DNA of 64,000 nt from Yamagishiella unicocca (Eukaryota; Chlorophyta; Chlorophyceae; Chlamydomonadales; Volvocaceae), in NCBI GenBank assembly GCA_003116995.1, contig BDSL01000004.1:186001-250000 (forward strand). The letters run 5' to 3'. Below, piece after piece: positions 34,073-45,607 of the stretch; positions within the stretch are counted from its first letter, which is position 1; every line of letters begins with the position of its first letter. Under the pieces are notes generated by a model. It searched no databases, was not told where the DNA came from, and worked only from the letters and a program-made list of their open reading frames with translations. A program made the position numbers and the translations under genes.

Positions 34073-35649
34073 CTACAGCAGCAGCGCCCTTAACACGCTG
34101 GCCTCCTCCGCCATCTCGGCATCAGTCCGCACGCGCCGCGCCTTATCCAGGTCTAGCTTCTCCGCCTGGCCGGCGCTGCGGGTGGGGGAAGGGCGGTGGA
34201 GTGTAGCGGAGAGCGGTCGATGATATCGGGGAGACATGTGCGGCTAGTGGAGGGTGAGTTGCGGAAGGGCGGTTGTGGTTCAAGGCGGCTGCCGGGGAGC
34301 GTGAAAGACACGGTGAGCAGAGTTGCAGCGACCCGAAGCAGCCCGCACGTCACGGCCGGTGCCGATGCAGCGGTCTCAGTTCTCACCCATGTGCAGACGC
34401 CTTCACGTACTCGGCAGCTTCCCTGTCAATGGCGTCGTACACCTCGTCGTTCTTGGCGAAGTCCCCCGCTTTCCGCGGCAGCACGTGGATGTGTACATGG
34501 GGCACCGTCTGACCTGTGCCGCGACACAGCCAAGTGGTGAAGGCGGCGAGAGGAAGCACCGCACGACGAACTAAGTAGGGATCCAGGCTGGACATCCTTA
34601 GTTGATGGAAAACAAGGAGCGCGGTGCATAGCAGTACCGGCCGGGAGGCGACTCGCCATGAGGCTAGGAAGAGGCAGTGGAGGACCGGTCAGAAGACGGC
34701 AATAGCCATGGCACCAGCCCTCCCGCCCCGCCCCTATACTACGGCAATATCCGCGCGCAGTACTTCGTCATCAGCTGGTGAAGTAGAGGGCGAGCAGCTC
34801 CTGCCACCCCCGCCGCCCCTCCTGCCGCCCCTCCTGCCGCCCCTCCTGCCGCCCACCCGCCATGGCGCCGTCCTGGATGGCCAGCGTCAGCGACTGCGCG
34901 CCGTAGTGAGGCTCCACTGCTCGGCCGATGCGCTGAGCTAGCAACCTGGGCGGGGGGCCGCAGCGGGAGCGACCAACAGCGAGGCGCTCTCACCCTACCA
35001 GGCGTACGCATCAGTTATTTATCTGGGACAGGCCTACCCACAGTCGACTGGACTGCGGCCAGCTGCCGGTTCGTGCAATTAGCTACGGTGACGCCCAGAT
35101 CAAGGAGACTGCAATTTTCTTGGCTGACCCCCATCCCCACTGACTGACCCCCACGCACCACAAGTCCGCCACCTCTTGGGGAGTCAGGTCCATGAACCTC
35201 TGCACCAGGCGTTTGGGGCTGACAAGTACATGACCTGGGGGGGGGAAATCGGTTTTGGCTCCCAAGGCGGTGACCCCAGACGCGTCCAAGGAATCCTCTT
35301 CCCCCCCCCCCGGCCTCAGTGTACAGACGACCGCAATCGCTACCTGCAGAGCCCCTACTCACCCGGGACGACAGGCTTGAGGTTGACGAAACCAAAAGAG
35401 AGGTCCGTCAAGGCAAAGACATGAGAACCGGGGATGGGATGTGGCCCGAACTTGTACTACAACGCCGGACCGCGCGCGCAGGTAGGGCACGGAATTGTTA
35501 TCGCCGGCGAGAAGCTCGATGCCCCGCAGCATGTGGCTTACCGTAATCGAGTTATCCATTTTAGCACAGGCTGTCTGCGAGCGTCGTTGGTGCAAAGTCG
35601 GTGCGTGGAGCGCCGCTGCGCTGCGGAGCCGCGAGCCAACAGCCCGCAT
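34073..35649 (-). CDS. FHIT: FHIT-type diadenosine polyphosphate hydrolase (HIT family)
   Basis: Six exons join in phase: 35649-35542, 35456-35363, 35234-35159, 34945-34857, 34513-34387 and 34175-34073 (TAG). The product reads [69 protein letters not shown], and the HIT triad [14 protein letters not shown], then [10 protein letters not shown] and a short helical tail, like human FHIT throughout. It should cleave Ap3A/Ap4A-type dinucleotides; the histidine of the HxHxH motif is the nucleophile. Two starts are possible. ATG at 35649 adds a 30-residue Arg/Ala/Ser-rich leader resembling an organelle presequence. ATG at 35559 gives a 168-residue cytosolic form matching the usual FHIT start. A 12-bp repeat (34812-34857) abuts the splice donor of the fourth exon. 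Confidence 0.92.
34812..34857. repeat. 12-bp tandem repeat at an FHIT splice donor
   Basis: GCCGCCCCTCCT is repeated three times, starting at 34812, 34824 and 34836. A partial fourth copy merges into the minus-strand donor GTGGGC of the exon ending at 34857. Confidence 0.85.
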
Positions 35650-36830
35650 GGAAATGCTGTTTTTTACGTCAAAATCGCGAATATGTACTTTACAATCTGT
35701 GCATGGAGTCTCGGGCGAGAAACTTACGACGCTGTGCAGCCCGTACGATCGGCGCCTTGCGCTGTTTGCCTGGTTCTATGCGAGGTCCCTGGAGAGGTCC
35801 GGAGCCAGGTTCAGAAACGAGTATGTGCGGGAAAAACGCTAAACCGCGTTTTGGGTGAGACCCAAGACTGACGTCGAATGTTACTTTGATGGCTTGGACA
35901 CCCCACTGGGAGGCCGCACCGCCGCCCTGCGCCCTGCCGGTGGCCCCCGCGGCCCCAGCCCGTGAAGCCCCCTCCCTCGTCAGCCGCTACCAGTCGGCTG
36001 TCGGCAGCCACAAGGCCCGACCTTGCATGCACGAGGAATGCATGCCGCGCTGTGCACGATGCAATACACAGCTATCACGACCCAACACTGTCAGCGACCG
36101 GTTGAGCCCCCCCTTCCCCTCGCGACTTGAGACGGCACTCAGCTTCATACCTACGGAACACCTTGGCTGCCCGCCTCGTCCCGGCCAGGGGCACCCGGGG
36201 GCACCCGCCTACAGTGAAGACAGTTTGCAGTCTAAACCCCTTCCTAGAGAGCATCATACGTTCTAGCTCACGATCGTTCCTTAACGTCCTCGAGCCAGTC
36301 CTCGCTGCTTTGAGGCCGTTCTGAGCCCGTTTCGCGCAGGCAGGTCCCTTCCGGCGACCTGGCAGCACCGAGGCCGTGCGCCTCCCAACATGGCGCCCCC
36401 TAACATGCAACTATACAGACCAGCCGTCGACTCACAGGGCCGGGCTCGTCCCCGTCCCACGGGTCTCCGCTCATACCCCGTCCCGCCAGCACGCTTCCCC
36501 CCACCTTCACGGTCCTGCATTCGCGCATCTAGCCGCCCCACCCTCTCCAGGACCCGCGGCCACGTCCCCCGCGCCGGCATCCACGGGTCTCCCTCGAACC
36601 CCACGCCGGCAGCACTGCGCTTCCACAGGCCCGCTGCCCACAGCTCCCCGCTCCAACCGCCACAACAGACCGCGCCACAGACAGCATGCAGTGGCAGTGC
36701 AAAACCAGTACCTCCTATCTGTCGCAGTGCCCCCCTCCCGCCAGCCCCGCCTGCGCCCCCCCTCTCACGCATCTCGAAACGTCTTTTTTAAGCGGTTCTT
36801 CTCGCACCCACGGGCCTTCTCGACCCCCCC
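35650..36830. other. Intergenic region between FHIT and CCDC40
   Basis: It contains the FHIT promoter and the CCDC40 3' UTR. Two inverted copies of repeat family A lie here, at about 36577-36603 and 36777-36828. No coding exon chain was recognised; the long open frame around 36380-36980 is a GC-rich shadow with no family signature. Confidence 0.5.
36777..36828 (-). repeat. Dispersed repeat family A, copy just after the CCDC40 stop
   Basis: Read on the minus strand it carries GGTCGAGAAGGCCCGTGGGTG and a following AAGAACCG block, a diverged full-length family A copy. It begins 3 nt past the CCDC40 stop codon (36831-36833), inside the predicted 3' UTR. Confidence 0.7.
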
Positions 36831-39800
36831 TCACGCGTGCACGTCCGCCACGTGGCACAGCACCTTGTCCAGCTCCCCCGACAGGTGCGGGGCGCTGCTC
36901 TTGAGGCTCTCCAACAGAGCCACCACCCGGCCGAGCTTCTCCTGCGAGCGGGGGCCGGGGTCACGTACACGTCAGCACTGGAGGTAACGGACGCTGCCCG
37001 GAGCTGCCCGGCGCTGCAGACTAGCCGTGCTCGGCTGGCTGCCGCCGCCTTGGTGTACGCCTAAGTCGGGTCTTTGCAGGGCAAGGCAATGCAGTATGGT
37101 ATCACGATGCAGGGCAGTCCGTGTTCTTGTTCGGCTGGCAGCGGCCCCCCTGGTCCAGACCCACCTGGGCCTTGCCCAGCTCCGTAGCCACGAGCCCCGG
37201 CTCCTCCACAACGGGCCGGTAGCGCCCCGCCTCGAGGTCCTACGAACATAGTGAGGGGCGGTGGGAAAGGGGCCACGTCCGACAATCGCAGGGAGAAGCG
37301 CACCAGCCGGGACAAAATGAACCGCACAGGTTGCTGCATATATGCACGTGTGCGGACCGTGCCGAGCCACGAGGCGGTTGGGTCTCGTCTCGCGATTGAG
37401 GGCGCGCTTTCACCCGACGGCAGCGCCAGCTCTCGAGCTCTGGAAGTGCTTTGAAAGGAACCAACTGAGCCCCTCCCGTCCCCTCCCCGCACGTCAGCCC
37501 TTGCTCCCCCGCACCTCCAGCCGCTTCGTTGTCCTCTGGGCTCTCGCAGTGGCCAGCAGCAGGCCGTACCGGTTGTTGACCGCTGACACCGTCTCCAGCC
37601 GCAGAACCTCCTCCGCGCTGCGCAGCTGCTGGCAGGCCATGTCGGTGGCCGCCACCGCCTCCGAAACCGCCACCCGCTGCTGCTCCAGAGCCCTAACGCG
37701 CTGCTCCGTGGCGCCAATCTCTCGCTCCGTGTCCTGCCCGTCATGCGGGGCCCGGGGGAAAGGGGTTGGGGGTATAAAATAAATCCGCGAATCCACGGCC
37801 AACAAACCAAGGGGCTGGGCGTGGCATAAGGACCGGTTACACGACAGGGGTTGGGAGGAGGGGTGGTCAGGCCGCCGGGAAAGGGGTTCAGGCAATGAGG
37901 CGAGGAATGACCCCCAGTGCCGTACATGTGTCCGGGCCCTCGCCCTTGCACGTCGCTTGGTGCCGCTACCGCTGCGCTCCCGAGCGACACAAGCGAGCTA
38001 GTCCATGTACGTGGGCGCTTCTGGACCGGCAAGCACCCGCACAAACCCTAAACACCGTGCGTCAGGCAACACGGCCGGGTTCCCCTCCCTATGTCGAGTC
38101 ACCGGTTCTTTTCGGCAATCCCCCACCTTGATGGATCGCGCCAAGTCGGTTGTGGCCTTGTCCAGCTGGTTGCGTGTGAGGGCGGAAGCCACCGAGGAGG
38201 CGGGGGAGGCGCGGGAGCTCCCCACAGGCGGCGCCGTGGCCTTGGCCTTGGCCACTGTGGCGCGCCCCTTGACGGTGATGGTCTCTCGCTTCATCAGCGC
38301 CTTCTCCATGTCGGACACCAGCTTCTCCTGCGGGTTAGCGCGGCGCAGGGCGCAGCGTCGGGTTTCGAGGAAGTCCCGTGGGTCGGGGCGGTCGCTTCGA
38401 CGGCTAGGGGCGCGTGCCACTGGGCCCTGCTAGCGCTCCGCGGCGGGACGGAGCCTGTGTATCGCCCACACAAAGGGCTGGCTGCTGGCAAGCAGCCGCC
38501 GGTGTCCACGTGTCCCTCCCCCTCCTCCCTCGCGCACCTGCAGCCGCATCAGCTCGCCCAGCCGCAGCTGCATGCGGTGGATCTCCTTCTTCATCTCGCC
38601 CACCACGTCCTGCCCGATGTTGGGGTCCATCACCGCCGCCATCTCCTTCTCAAGCTGGATCTTGCGCTCCCATAGCATGATCTGCCGCTCGGCCTCCACG
38701 ATCTCAGCCAGCGTGTCGCGCTTGGTGGACCGGCCCTGAGGGGGGGTGGGCGGAGGCGTGGCGTGGAAACACGTACCCATTAACCACGAGGAGGAGGGGT
38801 GGCATATAGACCGGTTACGCGACATGGATAGGATAGCTGACGCATCGTCATTGATGGGGGTTACAATAAAAATTCGTCATGTTGAGCGGGAGGGGTTAGG
38901 ATTAAGAGCGGCAGACGCTGCCCAGTGGGGACAGTTACCAGAGGCCACATGCACGCTATCGTGCGTCACACCTCTCGTCCCCCGGCCATGCCCAACTGCC
39001 CCGACCGGCGCTTCGCGCACACCGGCGGGCGCCTCACCTCCTCGATCTGGCTGTTGATCCGTGCCGCCTCCTCCTCCATGGTCCTCAGGTCGTTCGTGAT
39101 GCGCCCCTCCAGGTTGAAGTTGTCCTCCGCCAGCGCCGCGCGGGCCGCGGAGTTGGTGGCGATGAGTCCGTTGACTCGCTGCAGCTCCACGTGCAGGCGG
39201 CCCATGCCCGAGTTGAGGCCCTTGATGGCCTTCTCCTGGCCCTCCAGCTGCTGCTCCAGCCGCCTAGGAGGGTGCAGGAGAGCAGACGCGAGGCGGAGGC
39301 GAGCATGAAGACCGGTTACACGACACGGATAGGACAGCAACACCTCACGAGGGGGATTTCGAGGAAGACCCGTGGATGCGAGGAAAAACCGTTCAGGACA
39401 GACGTTTCGAGATGCATGCTGGAGGAGGGGAGCCTGCCCTCGCGAGGGGGGGAGAGCCTAACCTCACAAGGGGGAGAGCCTATCCTCACGTTGGTGGCTG
39501 GGCGTCGATGCGAAAGGAGCGAAGCGGCGACTAGAGGCGTACCGGAGGCAAGTGTGGCAGGTGGTGGACTCCACCACAACCCCTTGCCCTCGGAGCCCCC
39601 ACCGTGCACCTCCCGCCCGGACACCTGGGAGCCCCCGCCCTCACCGCTTCTTCTGGAAGAGCACCGTGTGCTCGGCCCGCAGCCGCGCCAGCGTCTCCGT
39701 GAGGCCGCCGTTTTCGTTCTGCAGGCCCACCAGCTCCTGCAGCCGCACAGGTGGACACACACGCGGCCGCCGCCGGGTGGGTTTTAAAGGAGACCCGTGG

Positions 39801-42800
39801 ATGCCAGAAAAAACCGTTTAGAACAGACGCCAGGTGGGATGAAGGCCTTGCGGGTACGCTGCACAGAGCCCCAAGACGTGCCCGCGAGCCCAAACCAAAG
39901 GCACAGTGCGCAGCAGCTGAGGGGCTCGCAGCCACAGCCGAAGCCCAGGACTAGGAGCGACCCCCCACCGCGTCATCCTAGCCCGCTGCTGCCTCGCAGC
40001 CCTGCCCGCCGGCCCCCACCTGCTGGTAGTTGATCCACCGCCGCTGCAGCTCCTTGCTCTCTTGCGCCTTGGTGTCGATCTCCCGCTGCAGGTTCTTGAT
40101 GGTCGCCTCCAGCGGCCCGGTCTCCTCGCCGGTGCCGCGGGCGTCCAAGATGCGCTCGTACCTGCACCGAGAAGGGGTTCGAGGAAGACCCGTGGATGCC
40201 CGAGAAGGGGAGGGCGGCGAGGAGACCCGGTTACACGACATAGAGGAGAAGCCAGGAGACATGAGCCAGGGGGCCAGGCCCCCTTCAGGGGCTCCTGCAC
40301 CGCGGGGAACGGTCCCGACGCGCTGCTCACCTCCTGTTGAGGATGTCGATTTCGCGGGTCTTCTTTTCGATCTCGTCGTTCCGCCTCTTGATCTCCAGCT
40401 CGTACTTTTCGATGGTGCGGCCCTTGTCGCGCAGCTCCTCGTCTAGTAGGCTGAGGGTCTCGGCCAGCCGCGTGTTGTGAGCCTCGGTGTTCAGGACGTC
40501 CACCTGGGGCACGGCGACCGGACCGGGGGGCGCCGTCAGCATGATCCCCCCCTTGCTACCCCTCCACCTCCGTCTCCGCTCCGTCTCCTCGCCGCGCCTC
40601 TCCGCTGGACCACCACCTTCACCGCCCCCGGCTTTGCCGGCCGTGGATTCGCGGATTCTCTTATAAAACCCCTCATACCTCCGCACCGCCTTCCACGCCG
40701 AGCGAATCAACATCAACAACGCATCCGACACCCCCGCCTGGCCCCGATACCGGCCCCGGTACCGGCAAGACCGCACCCCTACCAAGCCCGGAAGCCAAGC
40801 CCCCGCCCGGGACACCCACCCCTCCGCTCCGAATCCCCCCTGCGCCGCACCTGCAGCTTCGCCAGCTCGTTCTCCGTCTCCACCACCGCCAGCTCCTCCG
40901 TGCGGATGCGTCTGCGCAAGTCGCCGGTGTCGGTGGCCGTCTTGGAGGTGGCCTTCTCGGCCGTGGTCTGGTCGGACAGCGCCGCCAGCATCTCCTCCTC
41001 TATGCTCCTGCTCTCAGCCGCCACCTTGGTAATGGCGCGGTCCACTGCGTCCGCCTCGCCCTGCAGCGCCACACACCAACACCGACAACGACATCGACAC
41101 CGGCGCCAGAGCAGCACAGTGAGGAGCACTTCTTTGGGGCAGGCCGCTTAGGCGGGTGTGGGTTTGCATCACATAGCCACGGCGGCACGGCTGCAGGTCC
41201 CTGGCAGCTGCGCGAGCCCCACCTGCAGCGCCTTCTTCTCGTTGTTGACCCGCGTGACCTCAGCCTCCGTGTGCTCCAGGGACTTGGCCAGCTTGGTCAG
41301 GATCTCTTGCAGCCGGGCCTGAGGTGGCGGAGGGGGGGGGGGGAGAGGACCCGGTTAACCTCGGAAGGCGGGGGGGAGGTCGTGAGGTGTGCGTTGGCCG
41401 AAGGAAAGCCGACATGCATGACCACGGGTCCGCCGCCGGTGCAGTTGGGCTCGACACCTGCCAGCCCAGTGCAGGCTGCAGCGCAGGAACTGGGAGCGCC
41501 AGGGACTGCGCACGGGCCCGTGAGAACCTGACACAAACGTCTACTGGTGTCCTTCTTACACCGCACGCGAAGCACGTGTATGGAATGTTGCAGCATTGAG
41601 TGCAGCAGGAGCAGCGCAGGCCGCGGCCCCACTCAGCCCTCCGGCTGTGTAGCAGCCCCCCAGCTGTATCCGGGGGTTCCGCACCTGCCGCTCCTGGGCA
41701 GCCTCAATCTGCTTCTGTACGAACACTGCGTCGCCCTCCACTTTCCGTACTACTGCAGTCAGCGCCTCGTGCTTGAGCTGCTCCTTGGTCACGTCCTGTG
41801 TAGCGACAGGGGGCGGGCGGGTAGGGAGGTGGGGGCACGGCAGAGTGAGGGTGGGCAGGAAGGTGGGGGCAAGGCAGAGTGAGGCGGGCAGGGAGGTGGG
41901 GGCAAGGCAGAGTGAGGGTGGGCAGGAAGGTGGGGGCAAGGCAGAGTGCGGGCAGGCTAGCAGGGGTCCCAACGCTGTCGAACCCATGCAAGACAGCCAG
42001 CAGAATGTGTGGGGACAAGACACCCGCAACAGCAGTCGCTGCAGCGGCGCGGGCGCTGCGGCCGCCCCCCCCCGGCGTGCCCCCACGCGCCTTCTTGTAG
42101 CCCTCGATCTCCAGCGACAGCGACAGCTCCTGCTGCTGCTGCTCCCGCATTCCGTCCTGGATGGCAGACAGCGCCTCGTCGCGCCTTCACAGGGGGAGCG
42201 CGAGGACAGGGAGGGCGAGGGCAGGGCAGGGAGGGGCGGGGCGGGGCGGGGGAGGGAGGGGAGGGGCGGGGGGAAGGTGTTTTGGGTCAGGACTACAGGA
42301 GCCGAAGGTCACGGGAAGCTACTCATGTGCAGCAAGCTCGGGGATCCCGCCCCGTGACAGGTGCTGGTTGCACCAATGCAAAGATCTGTCCGCTGCAGCG
42401 GTAGCGGTCCTCACTTTTGGATCGACAGCAGGCTGCTCTTCCACTGCGCCACCAGCTGCTTCTTCTCGAAGTGGACGTTCTCCATCTCGGCCTGCAAGCA
42501 GGACGAGGGCGCCCTCGCTAAGGGCCAAAGACACGCCGCCGCTCGACTCCCCCCAGTCACACGGTCACACAGGCACGAGTACCGCCCGAGGCCGGACTGC
42601 CTGCAGCGCCAGGTGCTCGGCCCCGCCTCCTCCCGGCTCGCACCTCCGCCTCCGCAAGGGTTTCGAGCGCCGCGCGCGTTTCCCGCTTCTGCGCCTCCAG
42701 CTGCGCGGAGACCAGGGACATCTGCTGCTGCGCGCTTTTGAGGTTCTCCTGGAGCGTGTCGATCCTGTGGGTGACGCGCGCGAGGGGGGCACCCGGGTGT

Positions 42801-45088
42801 CACTCAGGGTGGGTGCGGCGTCGGAGAAGGCCAGCCCCTGCCAACCAACCAGCGGCCACCGCGGCCAGCCACCATCGCACCGGACGGCACCGACGCCACC
42901 TGCAGCCACCTTCAGCCGAGCAGCTGGGGCGCCGACCCCGGCTGGCTAGTGCACCACGTCCGACCCATATAATGCACTCCCTCCCCGTCCCGCCACCGGC
43001 GCCAGCGGCAGCTCCATAGCGCGCCCTGCCCATCTGGCTGGCAGCCGCACCTGAAGTCCTGATCCATTTTCGACTTCTCCATCTTTTGGACCGCCTCCTC
43101 GGCGGCGTAGGCGGCGCGCCGCGTCACAGCAATCTCGCCCTGTTACGCCAGGACACGCCGCAAACACTGTTAGTGCGAGCCCCAGCCGCTGACCAGGGCT
43201 AACCATGAGGGGCAAACGAAGCCTGCCCGGCATGCATTTCGTTTTTCCCGGCCCCGAAACCCCCGACAGCTGATCCTGCTATCCTGCTAGTGCCCTGTCG
43301 CGGGCCTCGCGATGTGGCGCGCCCAGTGCTGCCGACTAGGCGCAGTCTGTGTGCTGCCACCCAGGCTCCGCTCCGGCGCCGTCCAGGGACTCGGCGCTGC
43401 GTCTCCGTGGCCTTTGCGCGCGCCACCACCAGCTGCCGCTCCGCCTCAAGCCGTTACCGGCGGCAGGCAGCTTCCGCCGCCACAGCTCCCCTTCCTTTCC
43501 CTTCCCTCCCCTCCCCCCCGCTCCCCTCCCCTCCCCTCCCCTCCCCTCCCCTCCGGCCCCCTCGCCTCCCCAGCCCATCTCGTCGTCCCCGATGCCCCCG
43601 GTGGTCTTGCCTTCCCCCCTCGCCCACGGGTTTTCCTCTCCCCCCTCCCGGCCCCACCCCGCCCCGCACCTTCATGGCCTCGTTGTACTCCTCCACCTGC
43701 TTCAGCGTGGCCCCGAGGCGGTCCAGCTCCAGCTGGAACTTCTCCACCTGCGCATTGCCGGAGAGGGGACGTGTCGGCTGTTAGCAACACCCGCACAATG
43801 ACGTGAGGGCGAGCGCCATCTGAGCTGTACGCCCCGCAGCCCGCCAGCGGGGCAGGGCTGGTGGTAGCGACGTCGCCGGTGCGGAACGTCGCTACCACCA
43901 ACCCTGCCAACCCTGACAGCAGACGCCAATACACATACCAAGGCTGCGTCACCCCCCGGGGTATCGACCCCCCGGCGTTCACCACCACACCGTGTACCCT
44001 GCCCACACCGTCTCGGCCCTGCCTCGCACGGCGCCCGTTACACTGGCGGACTGCTCATTCGCCAGACACGTCATCCCTTTCGCAGCCGCTGCCCCAACGC
44101 CCCCGCAGATCCACCCGCAGCATCCACACGAATCCCTCCGTCCCTCCTTCCCTCTCCCCGGGGCATACCTGCGGATACCTGCTAACCCGCCTCACGCGGC
44201 CCAGCCCACACTCACCCGAGTACGCTCTCCTTTCGTGTCCCCCTCCTCCACCGTCAGCTGCTGCCGCAGCTGCTGCAGCTGGTCCTCACACTGGCGCAGG
44301 TGAAGCCGCGAGCGTGGGGGAATTCCCAAGGGAAACAAGAGGGTAGTTACGTCATGCCAGCCGACTTTCAGAGAAATGAGCCCTCCCGAGCTGAAGCTCC
44401 CCGCTGAGGGCGTAGGGCTGGTGCGGGTGCTTGTGCATACACGGATACCGTGCGTCGCGGGGTGGCACAGGTCGCGGACATGCCCCACTCTGTGCGAGCC
44501 TGGCCGTTCCCCCATAGCCCGTTACTCTGTGCACGGCCATGCTTCCCCTCCTGGTGGAACCCCCCACCCTCCTTGCAACACGAATACACCTCGTAAATCC
44601 ACACCACGGTTACGCAAGACGACATATGCCCAAGACATGTTTGCCCAAACTGAAAGGACAATATCGGATGAGTTGTTGCTTACTTGCTGTCGCGCTCGGT
44701 TGATGACCTGGTAATTTTGGTGCGTTTGCTCAAGCGACAGCTGCAGCTTTGCCAGGTTTTGTTGAAACCCGTACAGCTCAACACCCAGAGCTTCTCGTTT
44801 CGATTTAGCTTGCTGTAGGAAGCAAACCAGAGGGGTTGCATTGACATGGCACCCTCAGACGCGGCTCCTGAACGCGTCTAGCACATCGATACTGCACACC
44901 TTCAGCGCATTGCCCTTTTCCCTCAGCTCCTCCTGCAGGCGCGACCGATTTGCCTCGAACTGCGACTTGAGTGCATCCTGAGCCCGGCGAAGCAGCGGGT
45001 GGTCAGGCCGTAGCCCTCCATCAGCTCCAAAAATCCGTCCATCTATGGAGTCGCTTGTGCTGGGCTGCTCGGGCGGAGGGTCCGCCAT
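36831..45088 (-). CDS. CCDC40: CCDC40 homologue (FAP172), axonemal 96-nm ruler coiled coil
   Basis: Twenty exons join in phase: 45088-44900, 44812-44684, 44290-44216, 43747-43670, 43139-43051, 42764-42644, 42491-42415, 42184-42091, 41795-41685, 41318-41223, 41060-40851, 40503-40331, 40161-40020, 39736-39645, 39263-39038, 38735-38538, 38327-38127, 37733-37515, 37239-37165 and 36941-36831 (TGA), 901 residues. It is coiled coil almost throughout. Diagnostic blocks are LGVELYGFQQNLAKLQ near the N-terminus, EAERQIMLWERKIQLEKEM, KKEIHRMQLRLGEL and ALMKRETITVKG, all matching CCDC40 in order. With CCDC39 it forms the ruler that sets the 96-nm repeat and docks inner arms and the nexin-dynein regulatory complex. 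The intron after 42091 has no GT donor in phase and seems to use GC (AAG/GCGCGT). An Ala/Ser/Pro insert follows the ETITVKG block. Introns carry many copies of repeat families A, B and C. Confidence 0.95.
38361..38390 (+). repeat. Dispersed repeat family A copy in CCDC40 intron
   Basis: Contains TTTCGAGGAAGTCCCGTGGG, one mismatch from the family core. It lies between CCDC40 exons at 38538 and 38327. Confidence 0.7.
38801..38846 (+). repeat. Dispersed repeat family B copy in CCDC40 intron
   Basis: Contains ACCGGTTACGCGACATGG followed by ATAGGATAGCTGACGCATC. Other copies lie at 16586-16624 (inverted), 23475-23518, 37823-37850, 39303-39338 and 40220-40246. It is in the intron between CCDC40 exons 39263-39038 and 38735-38538. 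Confidence 0.75.
39351..39404 (+). repeat. Dispersed repeat family A, best copy
   Basis: This 50-bp copy in a CCDC40 intron contains ATTTCGAGGAAGACCCGTGG, then ATGCGAGGAAAAACCGTTCA. It serves as the reference for the family; further copies are listed in the findings. A family B copy lies immediately upstream at 39303-39338. Confidence 0.8.
39780..39831 (+). repeat. Dispersed repeat family A copy in CCDC40 intron
   Basis: Contains GGAGACCCGTGGATGCCAG followed by an AAAAAACCGTTTAGAACAGA block, aligning with 39351-39404 across its length. It lies close to the splice border of the exon at 39736. Confidence 0.78.
40170..40246 (+). repeat. Adjacent family A and family B copies in CCDC40 intron
   Basis: GGTTCGAGGAAGACCCGTGG (family A) starts about 10 bp from the exon border at 40161. 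It is followed within 30 bp by GACCCGGTTACACGACATAG (family B). The two families also sit side by side at 39303-39404 in the opposite order. Confidence 0.75.
40589..40673 (+). repeat. Dispersed repeat family C, long copy in CCDC40 intron
   Basis: Near-identical over about 85 bp to 29912-29996, including CTCCGCTGGACCA and GGATTCGCGGATTCTCTTAT. An inverted partial copy lies at 37767-37800. All four copies are in introns. Confidence 0.8.
41824..41957. repeat. About 32-bp tandem repeat in CCDC40 intron
   Basis: Four G-rich units, each containing AGGTGGGGGCAAGGCAGAGT with small differences, lie in the intron between CCDC40 exons starting at 42184 and 41795. Confidence 0.82.
43497..43557. repeat. 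(CCCCT)n microsatellite in CCDC40 intron
   Basis: A run of CCCCT units lies between CCDC40 exons at 43670 and 43139. Confidence 0.85.
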
Positions 45089-45607
45089 GCTGGCCTCAAA
45101 GGTCCAGCGGTTTCAAGAGAGAACGTCCAACAGAGCGAATGCAAATGTACAAGGTTTCTTTATCTTCCTTCAATGCTGTAGCTACGAGATATGTCTTCAT
45201 AAACGTCTCTAGTGGAGGCCTTGAGAACTCGGCAGTTGTACGGGCAGCCTATACCAATTGCATGACCAAGTCGCAAGTTGCCATACACACATTCAACGGG
45301 TCTTGGAAAGGATTTTCTGTATTCTCCTCGTGAACCTCAAACCACCGCGACCCACGTCTAAATGCCAAACAAATCTAATGCGTCCGGGGGCCCTGAGGCG
45401 AAGTGCTGCCTAGGCGTAACGTACTTCAACAGGACTCTTGAGCGCACAGGCGATGCACCGGTGCGACGAAAGGTCAATGAAGAGTGTTAAGAGGCGAACC
45501 ACCCGTTTGGCCACCCATAGCCCATACACATTTCTTGATGGACCGCGCAGAGGTGCCTAGGTCTCGCCCAATTCAAGCAAGGGGAGCAGGAGAATGACGA
45601 CGTGAGG
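45089..45607. promoter_or_regulatory. Shared divergent promoter region of CCDC40 and the unknown gene
   Basis: The start codons of CCDC40 (minus, 45088) and of the gene at 45608 (plus) face away from each other across 519 bp. No coding exon lies between them. Individual promoter elements could not be assigned. Confidence 0.5.

Noticed and set aside
36376..36987. Plus-strand 203-codon frame downstream of CCDC40
   Set aside because: Pro/Arg/Thr-rich shadow that overlaps the last CCDC40 exon and two family A repeats; no motifs.
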